64,000 nt of DNA from Candidatus Rifleibacteriota bacterium (GTDB lineage Bacteria > Muiribacteriota > Ozemobacteria > Ozemobacterales > Ozemobacteraceae), in assembly GCA_015233565.1 (NCBI GenBank), contig JADFXM010000001.1, forward strand, positions 186,001 through 250,000. The letters are read 5' to 3'. The number at the start of each line of letters is the position of its first letter. Positions within the stretch are counted from its first letter, which is position 1. This document shows positions 28,089 to 38,800 of the stretch, in pieces. Below the pieces are notes generated by a model. The model searched no databases. It had not been told where the DNA came from and saw only the letters and a list, made by a program, of their open reading frames with translations. Both the position numbers and the translations under genes were made by a program.

Positions 28089-29693
28089 TCAATCAATAGA
28101 AACCATCATTGCTGTAATATCATCCTCACCTTCATTCAACTTACTGGTGGTCTCTCTCTTTAAAATTTCAACATTCTCTTCGACCGGTTTGGAAAAGTTT
28201 TCCAGCATAAAACGCTTAAGATAATCCAAACCGTCAATCTCATTTTTGTAATGTTCAAAATAGTCTACAATTCCATCAGTATATAAAAAAATTCGGTCGC
28301 CTTTTGAAATTTGGATTTCGTTGTTTGTAAAGGTACTTTCCTTAAAAATTCCGAGGAGTGTTCCTGTTGAGGGGAGAGGTAGAATTTCTTTTGTTAAAGA
28401 GCTTAGAAATAAGGGAAAATCATGTCCTGCGTTGGCATAACGAAAAATGCTTCGGGATTTATCAAAAAAACCGATGAACGCACTTGAAAAAAACCGCGTT
28501 TCAGCTCCGAGATAGGACTTCAAAGAAATGTTCACTTGGGTTAGAAGTTCAGCAGGATCAGAGAAAAGAAGGATTTTTTCATGAAAAAGGCTTTTTACCA
28601 TTGCCATAACCATTGCACCCGGGATTCCTTTTCCACAGACATCTCCAATCAATACCCCCTGGATCCGATCTTCGCAGACCAGACATTGTTTCTCTGGGCA
28701 TCCGGCCTTTCTTTCCTTGCAAATATCAAGAAAATCAAAAAAATCTCCTCCAATAATTCGTGCAGGTCTCATAAATGCTGCTGTTCTAATTCCAACAAAA
28801 TCAGGTTTTGAACGAGGTAATACTCCTTCTTGTACGACTTTTGCAATTGCGAGTTCTTGATTTATCCTTGCACTTTGAAGCTCAAGTTGCTCAGCCCGTT
28901 TGGACAACTCCTCGTTGAGAGCATAATTTTGGAGAGTAATGGAAATTTGGTCTGCTAGTACTTGCAGCTGTAAAAGATCTTCATCTGTAATTGGAAGCCT
29001 ACGCAAATGTCTGTCAACCACTAGTAATCCCCATGATAAGCCGTCTCGGGTTATTGGAGCCAACGCTAATGCTGATGATTGAAGCATTTCCATAAACCTG
29101 GGATTAACTTCAGGATGTTGAGATGGTGAGTTTACCAAGACAGGTAGTCCTTCTTCCACGACTCGCCAGGCTATTGAAGGGCCGCTGTTCCTGGGGATGA
29201 CAAGTTGCTTTTGAATTTCCGGAGCAAGATTGTAGGAATGAACGGCGGTTAAAACTGATGCGTCGGATTCAAGTCTGAATAAAATGGCTCGATCGAAACC
29301 AATGATTTGCACGACAGCTTTCAAAATTTCTTCAAAAGCATTTTTTGAGTGAAGCTTTCTTAATTCATCCAACGTTTGTGAAAGATGCTGGAATTCGCGA
29401 AGAAAAGAAATTTCATATTTAAATTTTAGCAATTTTTGAACCAATAAAAAGAAAGCAATTGCCTGAACAACCAAGGCGATTTGAAAATAGAACGAAGTTG
29501 CCATTATCGAAACCGATAGAGTGTAAAAACTTATTATCCAAATAAAAAGAAGAAATATCCAACCTTTCCCTAAGGATGAAATCGTTGAAAGTTTTGTTGC
29601 CGCTTGGCTTTTTTTGGCAAAACCATCAAACCATCCTGGAAGCAAACTATAGCCTGCTCGGGAAGATAAAAAACGACTAAAATAGCTTTTCAT
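28089..29693 (-). CDS. Membrane GAF-PPM/SpoIIE phosphatase with four-Cys insert
   Basis: 534 residues: two TM helices (about 44-66 and 69-89), a GAF domain about 110-260, a coiled coil, then a SpoIIE-type PP2C domain about 295-534 with Asp in IIGGDFFDF, IGDVCGKGIPGA, YANAGHDFP, FLYTDGIVD and EGEDDITAMMV. Between the first two metal-binding motifs, where relatives have a short loop, there is an insert with Cys 325, 332, 337 and 340 (C-x6-C-x4-C-x2-C), suggestive of a metal or redox site beside the active centre. No ribosome site is seen; it starts five bases after the cyclase-like gene and is probably translated by coupling. Confidence 0.88.
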   Translation of the reverse strand: MKSYFSRFLSSRAGYSLLPGWFDGFAKKSQAATKLSTISSLGKGWIFLLFIWIISFYTLSVSIMATSFYFQIALVVQAIAFFLLVQKLLKFKYEISFLREFQHLSQTLDELRKLHSKNAFEEILKAVVQIIGFDRAILFRLESDASVLTAVHSYNLAPEIQKQLVIPRNSGPSIAWRVVEEGLPVLVNSPSQHPEVNPRFMEMLQSSALALAPITRDGLSWGLLVVDRHLRRLPITDEDLLQLQVLADQISITLQNYALNEELSKRAEQLELQSARINQELAIAKVVQEGVLPRSKPDFVGIRTAAFMRPARIIGGDFFDFLDICKERKAGCPEKQCLVCEDRIQGVLIGDVCGKGIPGAMVMAMVKSLFHEKILLFSDPAELLTQVNISLKSYLGAETRFFSSAFIGFFDKSRSIFRYANAGHDFPLFLSSLTKEILPLPSTGTLLGIFKESTFTNNEIQISKGDRIFLYTDGIVDYFEHYKNEIDGLDYLKRFMLENFSKPVEENVEILKRETTSKLNEGEDDITAMMVSID

Positions 29694-29698
29694 TGAAG

Positions 29699-30277
29699 TT
29701 AAAGTTTAAGAGAAACAAGGCGAAAAACAGTTTCTTCTTCTCCGCTCTGAAGCAATTTCATATAGTTCTTTTCGCAAATGACCCTGGGACCCAGTATTTC
29801 AGCCACATTCCGGCTTGCGATTATTCCCCGATTTTTTCCGCTTGCCAAATGAGCGGTTTTGTTTATTAAATCTCCTGCAACAACATATTTTTTAGTTCCA
29901 TTTTCTTCCCAGGATCCTTCGAGGGTTTCTCCGGAATTAATTCCTATGCTCAGTTCAATGTCTTCGCGCCACTTTTTCAGGTCTTTTAAAACATGAAAAG
30001 CTGATAAAGCAGCACACCATTCTGGATCGGCACCACCACAAAGTTCAGCTTTAAAACTTACTACGATTTGGTCACCCAACATGTTAAGTATCTCGCCTTT
30101 TTGTCGAAAAATTTCTGACCGCCAATGCGAATAATAGATTTTCAGAAATTCGGCCAAATCGATCAGGGACATTTTTTTCACAGCACCGAAATAAATAGAA
30201 AGGTCGGAAAAAAGCAACACTCCTTTAAACGTTTTCCATTGAACATCTATAGGAGATATTTCCCGAGCTGCTTTCAT
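29699..30277 (-). CDS. Class III nucleotidyl-cyclase-like domain protein
   Basis: 192 residues comprising one cyclase homology domain. First metal Asp in LLFSDLSIYF, second in MLGDQIVVSF, then SIGINSGETLEGS and VAGDLINKTAHLAS. The Asn of the last motif is present, but the transition-state Arg (N-x-x-x-R in active enzymes) is His here, so activity is uncertain. No membrane or sensor domain is attached. A strong AGGAGG lies just before the ATG, and a good promoter lies 33-61 bases upstream, making this the first gene of the signalling island. Confidence 0.82.
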   Translation of the reverse strand: MKAAREISPIDVQWKTFKGVLLFSDLSIYFGAVKKMSLIDLAEFLKIYYSHWRSEIFRQKGEILNMLGDQIVVSFKAELCGGADPEWCAALSAFHVLKDLKKWREDIELSIGINSGETLEGSWEENGTKKYVVAGDLINKTAHLASGKNRGIIASRNVAEILGPRVICEKNYMKLLQSGEEETVFRLVSLKL

Positions 30278-30774
30278 GTTTCCTCCTATTTTTCAAGAGT
30301 TTATTGCGAAATACACTGATTTTTAAATTATGAGTCAAATCCAACCGTAAATAAATTGCTAGAGTGTTTCTACTTCAAGCAATGCCAGTCACCGTAATAA
30401 TTTTTCCTCTCTATTAAGATGCGCAAGGCTAAGCCATAAACCAGAACTTTTTCAAGCCATTATGCTAAGAGTTACTACCAACTCAGTATTTCAGGATTAA
30501 GTGGCAGATCGAGACTTGTTTCACTGAAATATTCGAATTGAGATGATACTTATACTGAATTATTTTACAGTAATTGCTATCAAAATGCATCCTAATTTCA
30601 AGCAAAAGGCTCATACTTAAAATATGGAAAACTAAAACATGAAATGTCATTGAGATTAAAGTGAATGTGTGCGGAGATTCTCAAAATATTTTCCCTCCCG
30701 AACTCGGAACACTCCGTTTTCACTTAGTAATCACTTCTTCGCGTTGTTCGTCGCAGTTTTTTTTGTTCACTTGT
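30278..30774. other. Gene-free region upstream of the signalling island
   Basis: 497 bases between the barrel-protein gene and the cyclase-like gene, both on the minus strand. Apart from the promoter-like site at 30310-30338, I see no reading frame, strong hairpin or repeat. The sequence is uniformly AT-rich. Confidence 0.5.
30310..30338 (-). promoter_or_regulatory. Sigma70-like promoter of the signalling island
   Basis: On the minus strand TTGACT (30333-30338), 17-base spacer, TGTATT (30310-30315). The start of transcription would fall near 30303, about 25 bases before the cyclase-like ATG. Confidence 0.45.
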
Positions 30775-31794
30775 TCACCATCTTACTGTGACTCCAGCTC
30801 CCAGGCGTTGATCCCAACCAAAATCACGATAGGTCCGAAGATTTTTCGTAAACTGAAATTCCAAAACTGCTGTTTTAGATGGTGCTAAGCGTATTCCCAT
30901 AACCAAATCCATTGTGTCCTTATCGTTTCCACCGTAAATATCACCAACCAACTCCCCAATTAATGTTGCGTGAATGGTCGCTTCATAAGAAAGGCCGAAG
31001 CGATATAAAAAACGATTATTCAGACCTTTTGAGTCTACCACTGAACCAAGTTCCAGATTACCTACAGCAAAATCGGTCTCCCTGGTGGTTACACATCCGA
31101 ATACTTTTAGTTCGTCGTCAGGAGTCGAAGTTGGCCACATGGAACCGGGGTCTCCGGTAGTTGCGTTAATAACAGCACCATAAGCACAGCGATAGTAAGA
31201 ATGATCCGGAAGGTAAGTCGCCTTCCATGCAAGTTTAATATTTCCCAAGCCTGTGTCATCTGCTGCAGCTCTCCCATATGTTCTTGGAGCATTTATTGTA
31301 AAGTATTGAACAGGAACAGTGACTGCCCATTCTGCCCAATCACCGATAAAATTCATACTTAGTGCCAGCGTATCAATAGTTCCGCTTTCAGCCGTATATA
31401 GGGCTTTTCCCTTGCTGGAAGTTATGTCAACATAGTTTAGTCGGGCACCGGAAAACATTCGGTGTGGTTGGATGCGATCTGCAGTTTCGGATACAAAAAA
31501 TCCTATGAGGCCATCTTCATTTAATGCGTGTCTGGTTCCTTCAGGTAAAATACGGCTTGTCTCACCTTTAGGCCGGTCTGCTTTACCGATTGTGTAAATT
31601 TCATATCCATCAAAGTCTGTGTTTCCTGCCCTTTCTTTGCTTAGTAAAGGCTGAAACTGAGCCTGAGAAGGTACAGAAAGCAGAAAAACCCAGATAAAAA
31701 TAAGCGTTAATAATAAAGTTGTTGAGCAGACTTTTTGCCGCAAATTTAGTGTATTGCTAACTACTGAGAGGAAATTATTCATTTTTAGATTCAT
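30775..31794 (-). CDS. Outer-membrane beta-barrel-like protein
   Basis: 339 residues from ATG 31794, which overlaps the TGA of the giant TPR gene (ATGA). A signal peptide is present (LLLTLIFIWVFLLSVPSQAQ). The mature part is rich in alternating beta strands (for example YEATIHATLIGELVGDIYGG and MGIRLAPSKTAVLEFQFTK) and ends in GAGVTVRW, an aromatic C-terminus typical of proteins inserted by the Bam complex. The open frame extends upstream to 32091 inside the TPR gene, but that part is not signal-peptide-like. Coupled translation suggests the barrel and the TPR protein work together. Confidence 0.75.
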   Translation of the reverse strand: MNLKMNNFLSVVSNTLNLRQKVCSTTLLLTLIFIWVFLLSVPSQAQFQPLLSKERAGNTDFDGYEIYTIGKADRPKGETSRILPEGTRHALNEDGLIGFFVSETADRIQPHRMFSGARLNYVDITSSKGKALYTAESGTIDTLALSMNFIGDWAEWAVTVPVQYFTINAPRTYGRAAADDTGLGNIKLAWKATYLPDHSYYRCAYGAVINATTGDPGSMWPTSTPDDELKVFGCVTTRETDFAVGNLELGSVVDSKGLNNRFLYRFGLSYEATIHATLIGELVGDIYGGNDKDTMDLVMGIRLAPSKTAVLEFQFTKNLRTYRDFGWDQRLGAGVTVRW

Positions 31795-34700
31795 AGAGTG
31801 TCCAAGTAGGCTTTGATTTCCTGTAGATGTGGGAAATTGGGGGATGATGATTCGAGTTCGACCATTTTTACCTTGGCCTGAGTTTTGTATGAAGTAACAT
31901 GGCTGGTTACATAAAGAATGACATAGGTCTGAATTTGATAAAAAACATGTTCCCTCCGGTTTGGAGAAAGGCTCAACACTGCGTTGAATTCTGCCAGAGC
32001 ATTCTGCATTCTCCCGGTAAACAAGTAAATCAAACCCAGATGAGAATGTGCCTCGGAATCTTTTGGATTTGAGTCCAAAACGCGTTTCCACGCAGACTCT
32101 GATTTTCCGAAAAGTTGAAATTCGGGATCAACTTTGACTGCAGGTCCCATTTTTCGCCACTGTTCAACCGCTTCGGCACCTCTTCCACCAAGCCAGTACA
32201 AATTCCCAAGTCCGAGTTTTCCAAATGGATGTTTTTGGTGATAAGTTGCAGCTTGTGCGAAGTAATCGAATGAATCCTTGAAATTACCCATTACAGAGTG
32301 CAGATAACCTAAATTCAGTAATACATCCAGGTTCTTCGGGGAAATTTTATACGCTTTTTCAAACTCGCCAAGCGCATCATTCAGGAATCCTTTTTCAGCT
32401 GCTTCCAGTCCTTTTTTGTTTGTTTCATCCGAAGGATCAGGTTTTCTTGCTGCTTCGGAAACCTCGTGAATTGCATATTTCGATGACATTTTTGCAGGAG
32501 GTGGAGGATAAACCTTGTTAGCTGTTCTGAAATCCTTGATTCTGTTCAAAAGGATCGCTTTATCTTCGATGCTTAATTGGGAACTGATATATTCAGTTCC
32601 ACCCGGCTGATTTTTCAAAGAAGCGTCAGGAAGAGCTTGTGGAAAGGAATCAAGATTTTTTCTTATCTGAACTTTTTCATCGGGACTTAATCTGGACCAA
32701 ACGATCGGTTCAGCTTTTCGTCCCTCTATAATTTCGCGGCGAAGTTTTTCACCATTGGGATCTTTTTCTGCCCTCTTCTCCAGTGCTTTTCTTTGAGTCA
32801 TGGCATCATCAAATGAAGGGGCTTTTAAAGGACTGATCAATTTTGAAAGTTCCCAAAGTTTTTTTCCTGCCAATCGTCTTATTGAGGAATTGGGAGGGGA
32901 AATCGAATACACCGATTCAAAAGCGTCCCGCGCCTGCATGTACCGTTCAAGGCGCATTCGGGCCATTCCCAAGAGTGATAAAGCTTTTAAGAAACGCCCT
33001 TTTAGCCTAAGGGCTGCTAGAGAGTAGCTTTCTGCTGATTCATAACGTCCATCTTCATAGGCAATCAACCCTAGATAATAGGGTGGTTCCGGATCATTTG
33101 AATTCAGGGCTTGCGCGGAAGTGAAAGCTTTTCTGGCTTCATCACGTCTTCCCAGTTTATGGGCCATTTTTCCCAAGTTGAATTGAAGAGGATAACTATT
33201 TGGGTTAATTTTCAAAGCGGTTTCCCAGGTTCTGGCCGCAGGGGTGTATAGTCCTTCCTCGGCGTACATTTCACCAAGTTCATAATATGGTTCAAAGGCT
33301 TTGGGATTGAGACGTTGACATTTCAGATACAGTTCTTTTGCTCTGTTTACAAGATATTTTGAGCGATAGATGCGGGCTTTTTCCAGTAATTCTTGTATTG
33401 GGGCTGGATGTCTGATCTCCGGAATTGGAATTTCCGTGTTTCTTTCCAAAGCCAACTTAAATTTGGTTTGAAGTTCAGACACCACAGAGAACATTACCTC
33501 TTTTTGCGGAAGCTTACTCTTTAAAGCTTCGAGAACCTCAATTGCTTCCTTGTTTTTCTTCATTTTTGCGAGTGTGATTCCCCTGAAAAGAACGGCTTTA
33601 ACGTGATCCGGGCGTGAAGTAATGACTGTTTCGAAACATTCAAGTGCTGTTGGAAAATTTCCGGCTAAATAGTAAGCTAGACCAAGATTATATCTGGCAA
33701 GTGTGTAATCTGGCTTGATTTTAAGAGCTTTCTGAAGGTGTTCAATTGCATTGTCCAGTTCTCCCTTTTGAAACCATATCCAACCAAGAGTATGGCGGAA
33801 TTCAGCTCTCTCGGGACACAACTCAACGGCTTCCTGAGCCCTGTCAAGAGCCTTGTCAAGCTTTTGGCCTTTCAATGTACTAATATATGCCCAATTCGCA
33901 AGACACTCAGCATCATGAGGGTTAAGACGTAGCGCATCATCAAAAGCCCCGAGGGCGTCTGTAAATCGCCCTTGCTCAGTATAAAGTCGCCCCAGAATTC
34001 CATGAATTTGCACGAGATTTGGATGCCGTCCCCGAAGACCCTTCAACTTTACAACTGCTTCAGGAACATTGCCAAGGCTGATCAGATCCTTAATTTCCAG
34101 CATGGCTGGAAGAATTTCCTCCCATTCTGCTTCCGTTTTCCTTCCCCCAATTCCAGGGCTGTCCTTTACAAATCTGTCCACTATAATTGCCGGTCGTTCG
34201 TGCTTACCCATACTTCCAAGTAGAATTCCTTTTTTCCCGCTGGAAAGATCCAAAGAGCGTCTGAGGAAATTTTTCAGGCATGCGATTGCCATTCTTGCTT
34301 CTTCGCTATTTGGTGGTGCTGTTTTTAAAAGTTGTCTGATTTCTCTTTGAGCTGAAGGGAAGTCACGTGTTTCGGAAAACAACATCGCTTTTGCGTATCT
34401 CGCTTGTCGAAGATCGGGTTGATATTCCAGCGCTTTGTCTACAGCATCAAAAGCTGCTGATATATCACTGATTTTCACTGATGTGATCGAAAGACCAAGC
34501 CAACACATTGCCAACCGACGGCCGATTTCTTTGGCTTTGGCTTCCTCTGCTACTGCTTCATCGGATTTTCCCCCATCAAGGAGTTTTTTAGCGTTCGCTT
34601 TCTTTTCACGATAAGTGTTTTCGCCGAGCAGAATGGCTTTCTCAAAAGCTTGAGCTGCTTGACTGAACTGCTTAAGACGAATATTAACCCGCCCAAGGTG

Positions 34701-35804
34701 GTAATCAGTTTCCATTGGTTCCGGGTCCAATTTGGCTGCCAAGGTCAAAGCTCTGTATGATTCCTTGGAATCCCCACGACGCGAGGCAAGGATGCCAATC
34801 AGGTATTGAGCCTGAGCAAGGTTTTTCTTGAGGGCGGCCATTTTTCGAACAGTCGCCATGGCTTTATCGTTTAAATTAGCAGCTTTTTGTTCATACAAAT
34901 CTTTTTTTAGTTCAGCAAGCCGTTCAGCTATTATTCTCGAAAGGCGATTGGAAAAATCCTCTGCTTCACTGAAATTCTTTTGCTTATAACTCATTTCGGA
35001 AAGATGGAAAAGAGCTCTGGGATGACTGGGATTTCGCTTCACACACTCCTTAAAAGCAAGATAAGCGTCAGCATTGTTTCCCAAATTTTTCTCACAGTAT
35101 CCCAAAAGGTAGTATGTTTCTGCTTCTTTGGGAAATTTGTTAATTGAACGCTGGAACCTCGCTTTCGCTTCAGAATACATCTTGTTTGTGAGATATGTTG
35201 TTCCTTCCACGGCATCAGCTTCAGCTTCTCGTTTTGCTTCCTTCAGGTCGTTGTTTTTTTCCTTGATAAGCTTTTGCCGGGAATTAGCCTCTATTGAAAG
35301 AATCATAATATCGTAGGCCCGCTGTCGACTTGGATGCTCTTTGGGCAACTTCTCCAGGCACTTTCTGGCAAAAGAGATTGCTTTGTCATATTCACTATCT
35401 GAATAATATTTTTCGAGCCGCTCAAGGGGGGAGTTTTCCAAAAAATCGTTCCTTGAGCCAGAACTTTCTTTTGAAGTTTGGTTGGAAGTGGAGTTGGTAA
35501 TCGGGTTGGAAGTAGGATTGGAATTTTTATCAGAGTTCTCCGGAAAATTGGGATTTGAATCTGATTTTGGAGCGGAGATCGCATCGGTGCTTAGATTGGC
35601 TTTGGAGTTTGAGTTCGGGTTAGATTTTAGATCAGATGTATGACTGGAAGTTATGCTGGATACAGAATCTGAATTTGGGTTGGAAGCTGAAGTGGCAATG
35701 GAGTTTGCACTGGAACTTGCGTTAGAAGTCGGATTTGCGCTTACAGAACAAACGCAAACCCATAGCAAAATGAAAATGATTATCGCTTTTTTCGATAGCA
35801 TCAT
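31791..35804 (-). CDS. Giant secreted TPR-repeat protein with Ser/Asn-rich linker
   Basis: About 1337 residues: signal peptide (KKAIIIFILLWVCVCSVSA), a low-complexity Ser/Asn/Pro/Thr stretch of about 100 residues, then tetratricopeptide repeats through almost the whole length, broken near 1020-1120 by a charged, Pro-rich segment. Clear units include AETYYLLGYCEKNLGNNADA and HTLGWIWFQKGELDNAIEHL. ATG 35804 is chosen; the frame continues to TTG 35819. Repeats of this kind build periplasmic scaffolds, for example in polysaccharide or protein export. It overlaps the barrel-protein gene and begins about 70 bases after the RND gene on the same strand. Confidence 0.88.
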   Translation of the reverse strand: MMLSKKAIIIFILLWVCVCSVSANPTSNASSSANSIATSASNPNSDSVSSITSSHTSDLKSNPNSNSKANLSTDAISAPKSDSNPNFPENSDKNSNPTSNPITNSTSNQTSKESSGSRNDFLENSPLERLEKYYSDSEYDKAISFARKCLEKLPKEHPSRQRAYDIMILSIEANSRQKLIKEKNNDLKEAKREAEADAVEGTTYLTNKMYSEAKARFQRSINKFPKEAETYYLLGYCEKNLGNNADAYLAFKECVKRNPSHPRALFHLSEMSYKQKNFSEAEDFSNRLSRIIAERLAELKKDLYEQKAANLNDKAMATVRKMAALKKNLAQAQYLIGILASRRGDSKESYRALTLAAKLDPEPMETDYHLGRVNIRLKQFSQAAQAFEKAILLGENTYREKKANAKKLLDGGKSDEAVAEEAKAKEIGRRLAMCWLGLSITSVKISDISAAFDAVDKALEYQPDLRQARYAKAMLFSETRDFPSAQREIRQLLKTAPPNSEEARMAIACLKNFLRRSLDLSSGKKGILLGSMGKHERPAIIVDRFVKDSPGIGGRKTEAEWEEILPAMLEIKDLISLGNVPEAVVKLKGLRGRHPNLVQIHGILGRLYTEQGRFTDALGAFDDALRLNPHDAECLANWAYISTLKGQKLDKALDRAQEAVELCPERAEFRHTLGWIWFQKGELDNAIEHLQKALKIKPDYTLARYNLGLAYYLAGNFPTALECFETVITSRPDHVKAVLFRGITLAKMKKNKEAIEVLEALKSKLPQKEVMFSVVSELQTKFKLALERNTEIPIPEIRHPAPIQELLEKARIYRSKYLVNRAKELYLKCQRLNPKAFEPYYELGEMYAEEGLYTPAARTWETALKINPNSYPLQFNLGKMAHKLGRRDEARKAFTSAQALNSNDPEPPYYLGLIAYEDGRYESAESYSLAALRLKGRFLKALSLLGMARMRLERYMQARDAFESVYSISPPNSSIRRLAGKKLWELSKLISPLKAPSFDDAMTQRKALEKRAEKDPNGEKLRREIIEGRKAEPIVWSRLSPDEKVQIRKNLDSFPQALPDASLKNQPGGTEYISSQLSIEDKAILLNRIKDFRTANKVYPPPPAKMSSKYAIHEVSEAARKPDPSDETNKKGLEAAEKGFLNDALGEFEKAYKISPKNLDVLLNLGYLHSVMGNFKDSFDYFAQAATYHQKHPFGKLGLGNLYWLGGRGAEAVEQWRKMGPAVKVDPEFQLFGKSESAWKRVLDSNPKDSEAHSHLGLIYLFTGRMQNALAEFNAVLSLSPNRREHVFYQIQTYVILYVTSHVTSYKTQAKVKMVELESSSPNFPHLQEIKAYLDTL

Positions 35805-35876
35805 TCCAACTATCGGCAAGCTGAAAGTTGTGGTTAATTTAAAAGATTATCTGCTAAATTTTTCAGATTTCCAGTT

Positions 35877-38800
35877 TTATTTTTTTCCGAATCCCAATTT
35901 AACTATTAGGCTGTCTACAAGCGAATAAACAACCGGTACAACGATCAAAGTTAGTAATGTGGAAGTAAGCATTCCACCAATAACGCAAATGGCCATCGGA
36001 GAGCGAATTTCAGCGCCAGCTCCAGTGGAAATTGCAATGGGAATCATTCCGCCGATTGTTGCAGCTGAAGTCATCAAAATGGGGCGCATTCTGATTGGGC
36101 CGGCGGTTAGAATTGCTTCCTCTTTTTCCATTCCTTTTCTTCGACATTGATTAATGAATTCCACAAGAAGGATTCCGTTTTTCGTAACCAAACCCATCAG
36201 CATGATTATTCCTATTAAACTAAGAATGCTGATGCGCATCCCGGTCAAATACAAGGCTGAGACTGCTCCGATAGCTGACATTGGTAATGCCATCATGATG
36301 GTTAAAGGATGAATGAAATGTTCAAACTGCGAAGCAAGCAGCATATAGATTAAAACAATAGCAATGAACAAAGCAAAAAGCAGGTTCTTTATTGAAGTGA
36401 TCATTTCTTTTGAAAAACCCATGAATTTTCCCTGATAGCCAGTTTTAATGAGTTTTTCAGCTTCGATACGCACTTTTTCCATCGCTTCACCTTGGCTCAT
36501 ATTTCCTTCAATATTTGAAGCGACGGTAATTTGTCGCGATCGATTGAGGTGATTAATTTTTCCCGGGCCGGATTCTTTCTTGACATTGGCAACATTGGAC
36601 AAAGAAATCAGGTTTCGCCCGTCATTTGTTCGTACCCATAGATTTTGAACATCCTCGGGGTATTCTCTGAAAGATTTGTCAAGACGGACTTTAATATCAT
36701 ATTGCTTACCGCGATCTTTGAATTGACCAATTGCCTGTTCCCCTGAAACTAGTAAGTTGACAGTGTTGGCCAACTGAGAGAGGTTAACTCCCAAAGATTC
36801 CATTCTATCTCGGGAAAGAAAAATGCGAAGTTCCGGTTGTCCTGGTTCCAGAGATGTGTCGACGTCAACCAGCCCGGGCGTTTGTTTCATCCAAGACACG
36901 AGTTTTTCAGATATGTTGGTAAGTTCATCGAAATCAGGGCCCAAGAGAGCATATTGAACCGGTCGATTAGACATTCCACCACTTCCCGCCACGTCGTCAT
37001 GTTCCTCGACCGCAAGTTTGTACAGCCCCGGAACGGCCTGCACCAACCCTCTTACTTGGTCCATTATTTCATCCTGAGTTCGTTTTCTTTCTCTTTTGTC
37101 GACAAGGTCAACGAATACTTTTCCTTTAGTAGGATCTTCAAATGCATCTCCTGCGATTGTGGAAAACAGGTTTTGAGTTTCAGAGGAAATAGGAATAAGG
37201 GAATTTTCAACTAATTTCAGAACTCGCTTACTTTCGGTCAGTGAGGTTCCTGGAGGAGTTTGAAAATTTACATCGAAAGTATGCATATCCTGTTTGGGTT
37301 TGAATTCAACTCCTAACATTTTTGTAATTTGAACTGTTCCCAAAACAACTGCAATTCCGATACAAACAACAATCAGGGGAAATCTCAAAGCTCCCTTCAA
37401 AAGCGAACGGTAGAGGCTATCCAGGGAATCCAGAAAAAATCCAATAAATCGGAAAATAAAATTAGTCTTTACACTATGGTGCAGAAACCTTGAAGCCAGC
37501 ATCGGAGTCAAAGTAAAGCTTACAAAAAGGGAAAGAAGAACAGTAACGGTAACTGTTATTCCAAACTGGTATAGGAATCTTCCTACAATACCACTCATCA
37601 TTGCAACTGGTACAAACACTGCGACGATGGAAAATGTAGTGGCCATAACCGCAAGACCAATTTCATCTGTGGCATCAAACGAAGCTTGGAAGGCAGTTTT
37701 TCCCATTTCGAGATGACGGAATATATTTTCTATTACAACAATTGCATCGTCGATAACAATACCGACAGCTAGAGATAACCCCAGGGTGGACAGATTGTTG
37801 AGAGTAAAGTTCAAGGCCCGCATTATGACAAAACAGCCAATAATCGAAGTGGGGATTGCTATTGCTGAAATTATTGTTGAAGTAAACGATCGAAGAAAGA
37901 TCAAAATGATAATTGTGGTAAGGAATGCTCCGAAGAGAAGGTCAAAACTGACTGAATGGATCGACTCTTCAATGAAGGGTGAGTTATCTTGTGGAATAGT
38001 GAGCTTTATTCCTTCGGGGGCATTGGCTTGCAGCTCTTTGATACGTTCTTTCACTCCATGAGCCACTTTTACAGTATTTTCTCCCGATTGTTTACGAACC
38101 TGTAGAGCCATGGCGGTTTTGCCATTTAAAAATCCGACTATTCGTTCATCTTTAATGCTGTCTTCCACTTTGGCAATGTCGCCGAGGCGAACTGCAGCCC
38201 CGTTCACAGTGGAAATCGTCATTCGATTAAAGGCTTCAATATCGGTCAACTCACCCATGGTTTTAACCACGAACTCCGAGCGATCATTTTCGATTTTTCC
38301 ACCTGGGACTTCCAGGTTTTTAGCTTTCAATGCGGCAACTACCTCAGCGATTGTAAGATGATAGGCATTCAAACGGTCATTATTGATCCAAACTTTAATT
38401 TCCCGTTCCCGAAGTCCAATTTCCTTTATTGAACCAACTCCTTCAACGGTCTGAATCTGGGTTTTGACTACATCTTTGATATATCTGGACAATTTTGCGG
38501 GAGGCATTTGTCCGGAAATTGTAACGGTCAATATGGGAATGGCTCCCACATCCAGCTTTTCGACTACGGGGTTTTCCATCGCTTCGGGAAGATTTCGTCT
38601 GATAGCTGAAATTTTGTCCCGAACATCCTGAGCGGCAATATCGACATTTTTTTCAAGTACAAAAGTGGCATAAACCTGAGCAATATTTTCTGCTGAAACA
38701 GATCGAAGCTCTTCCAGGCCTCCCAAGGTAGAAAGCTCTTCTTCAATCTTTTCAACGACTTTTGTTTCCATGGTTTCGGGGCTTGCCCCTCGATACTCGC

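Noticed and set aside
30775..32091. 438-residue version of the barrel protein
   Set aside because: The first 99 codons lie inside the TPR gene; a signal peptide begins only at 31794, which overlaps the TPR stop.
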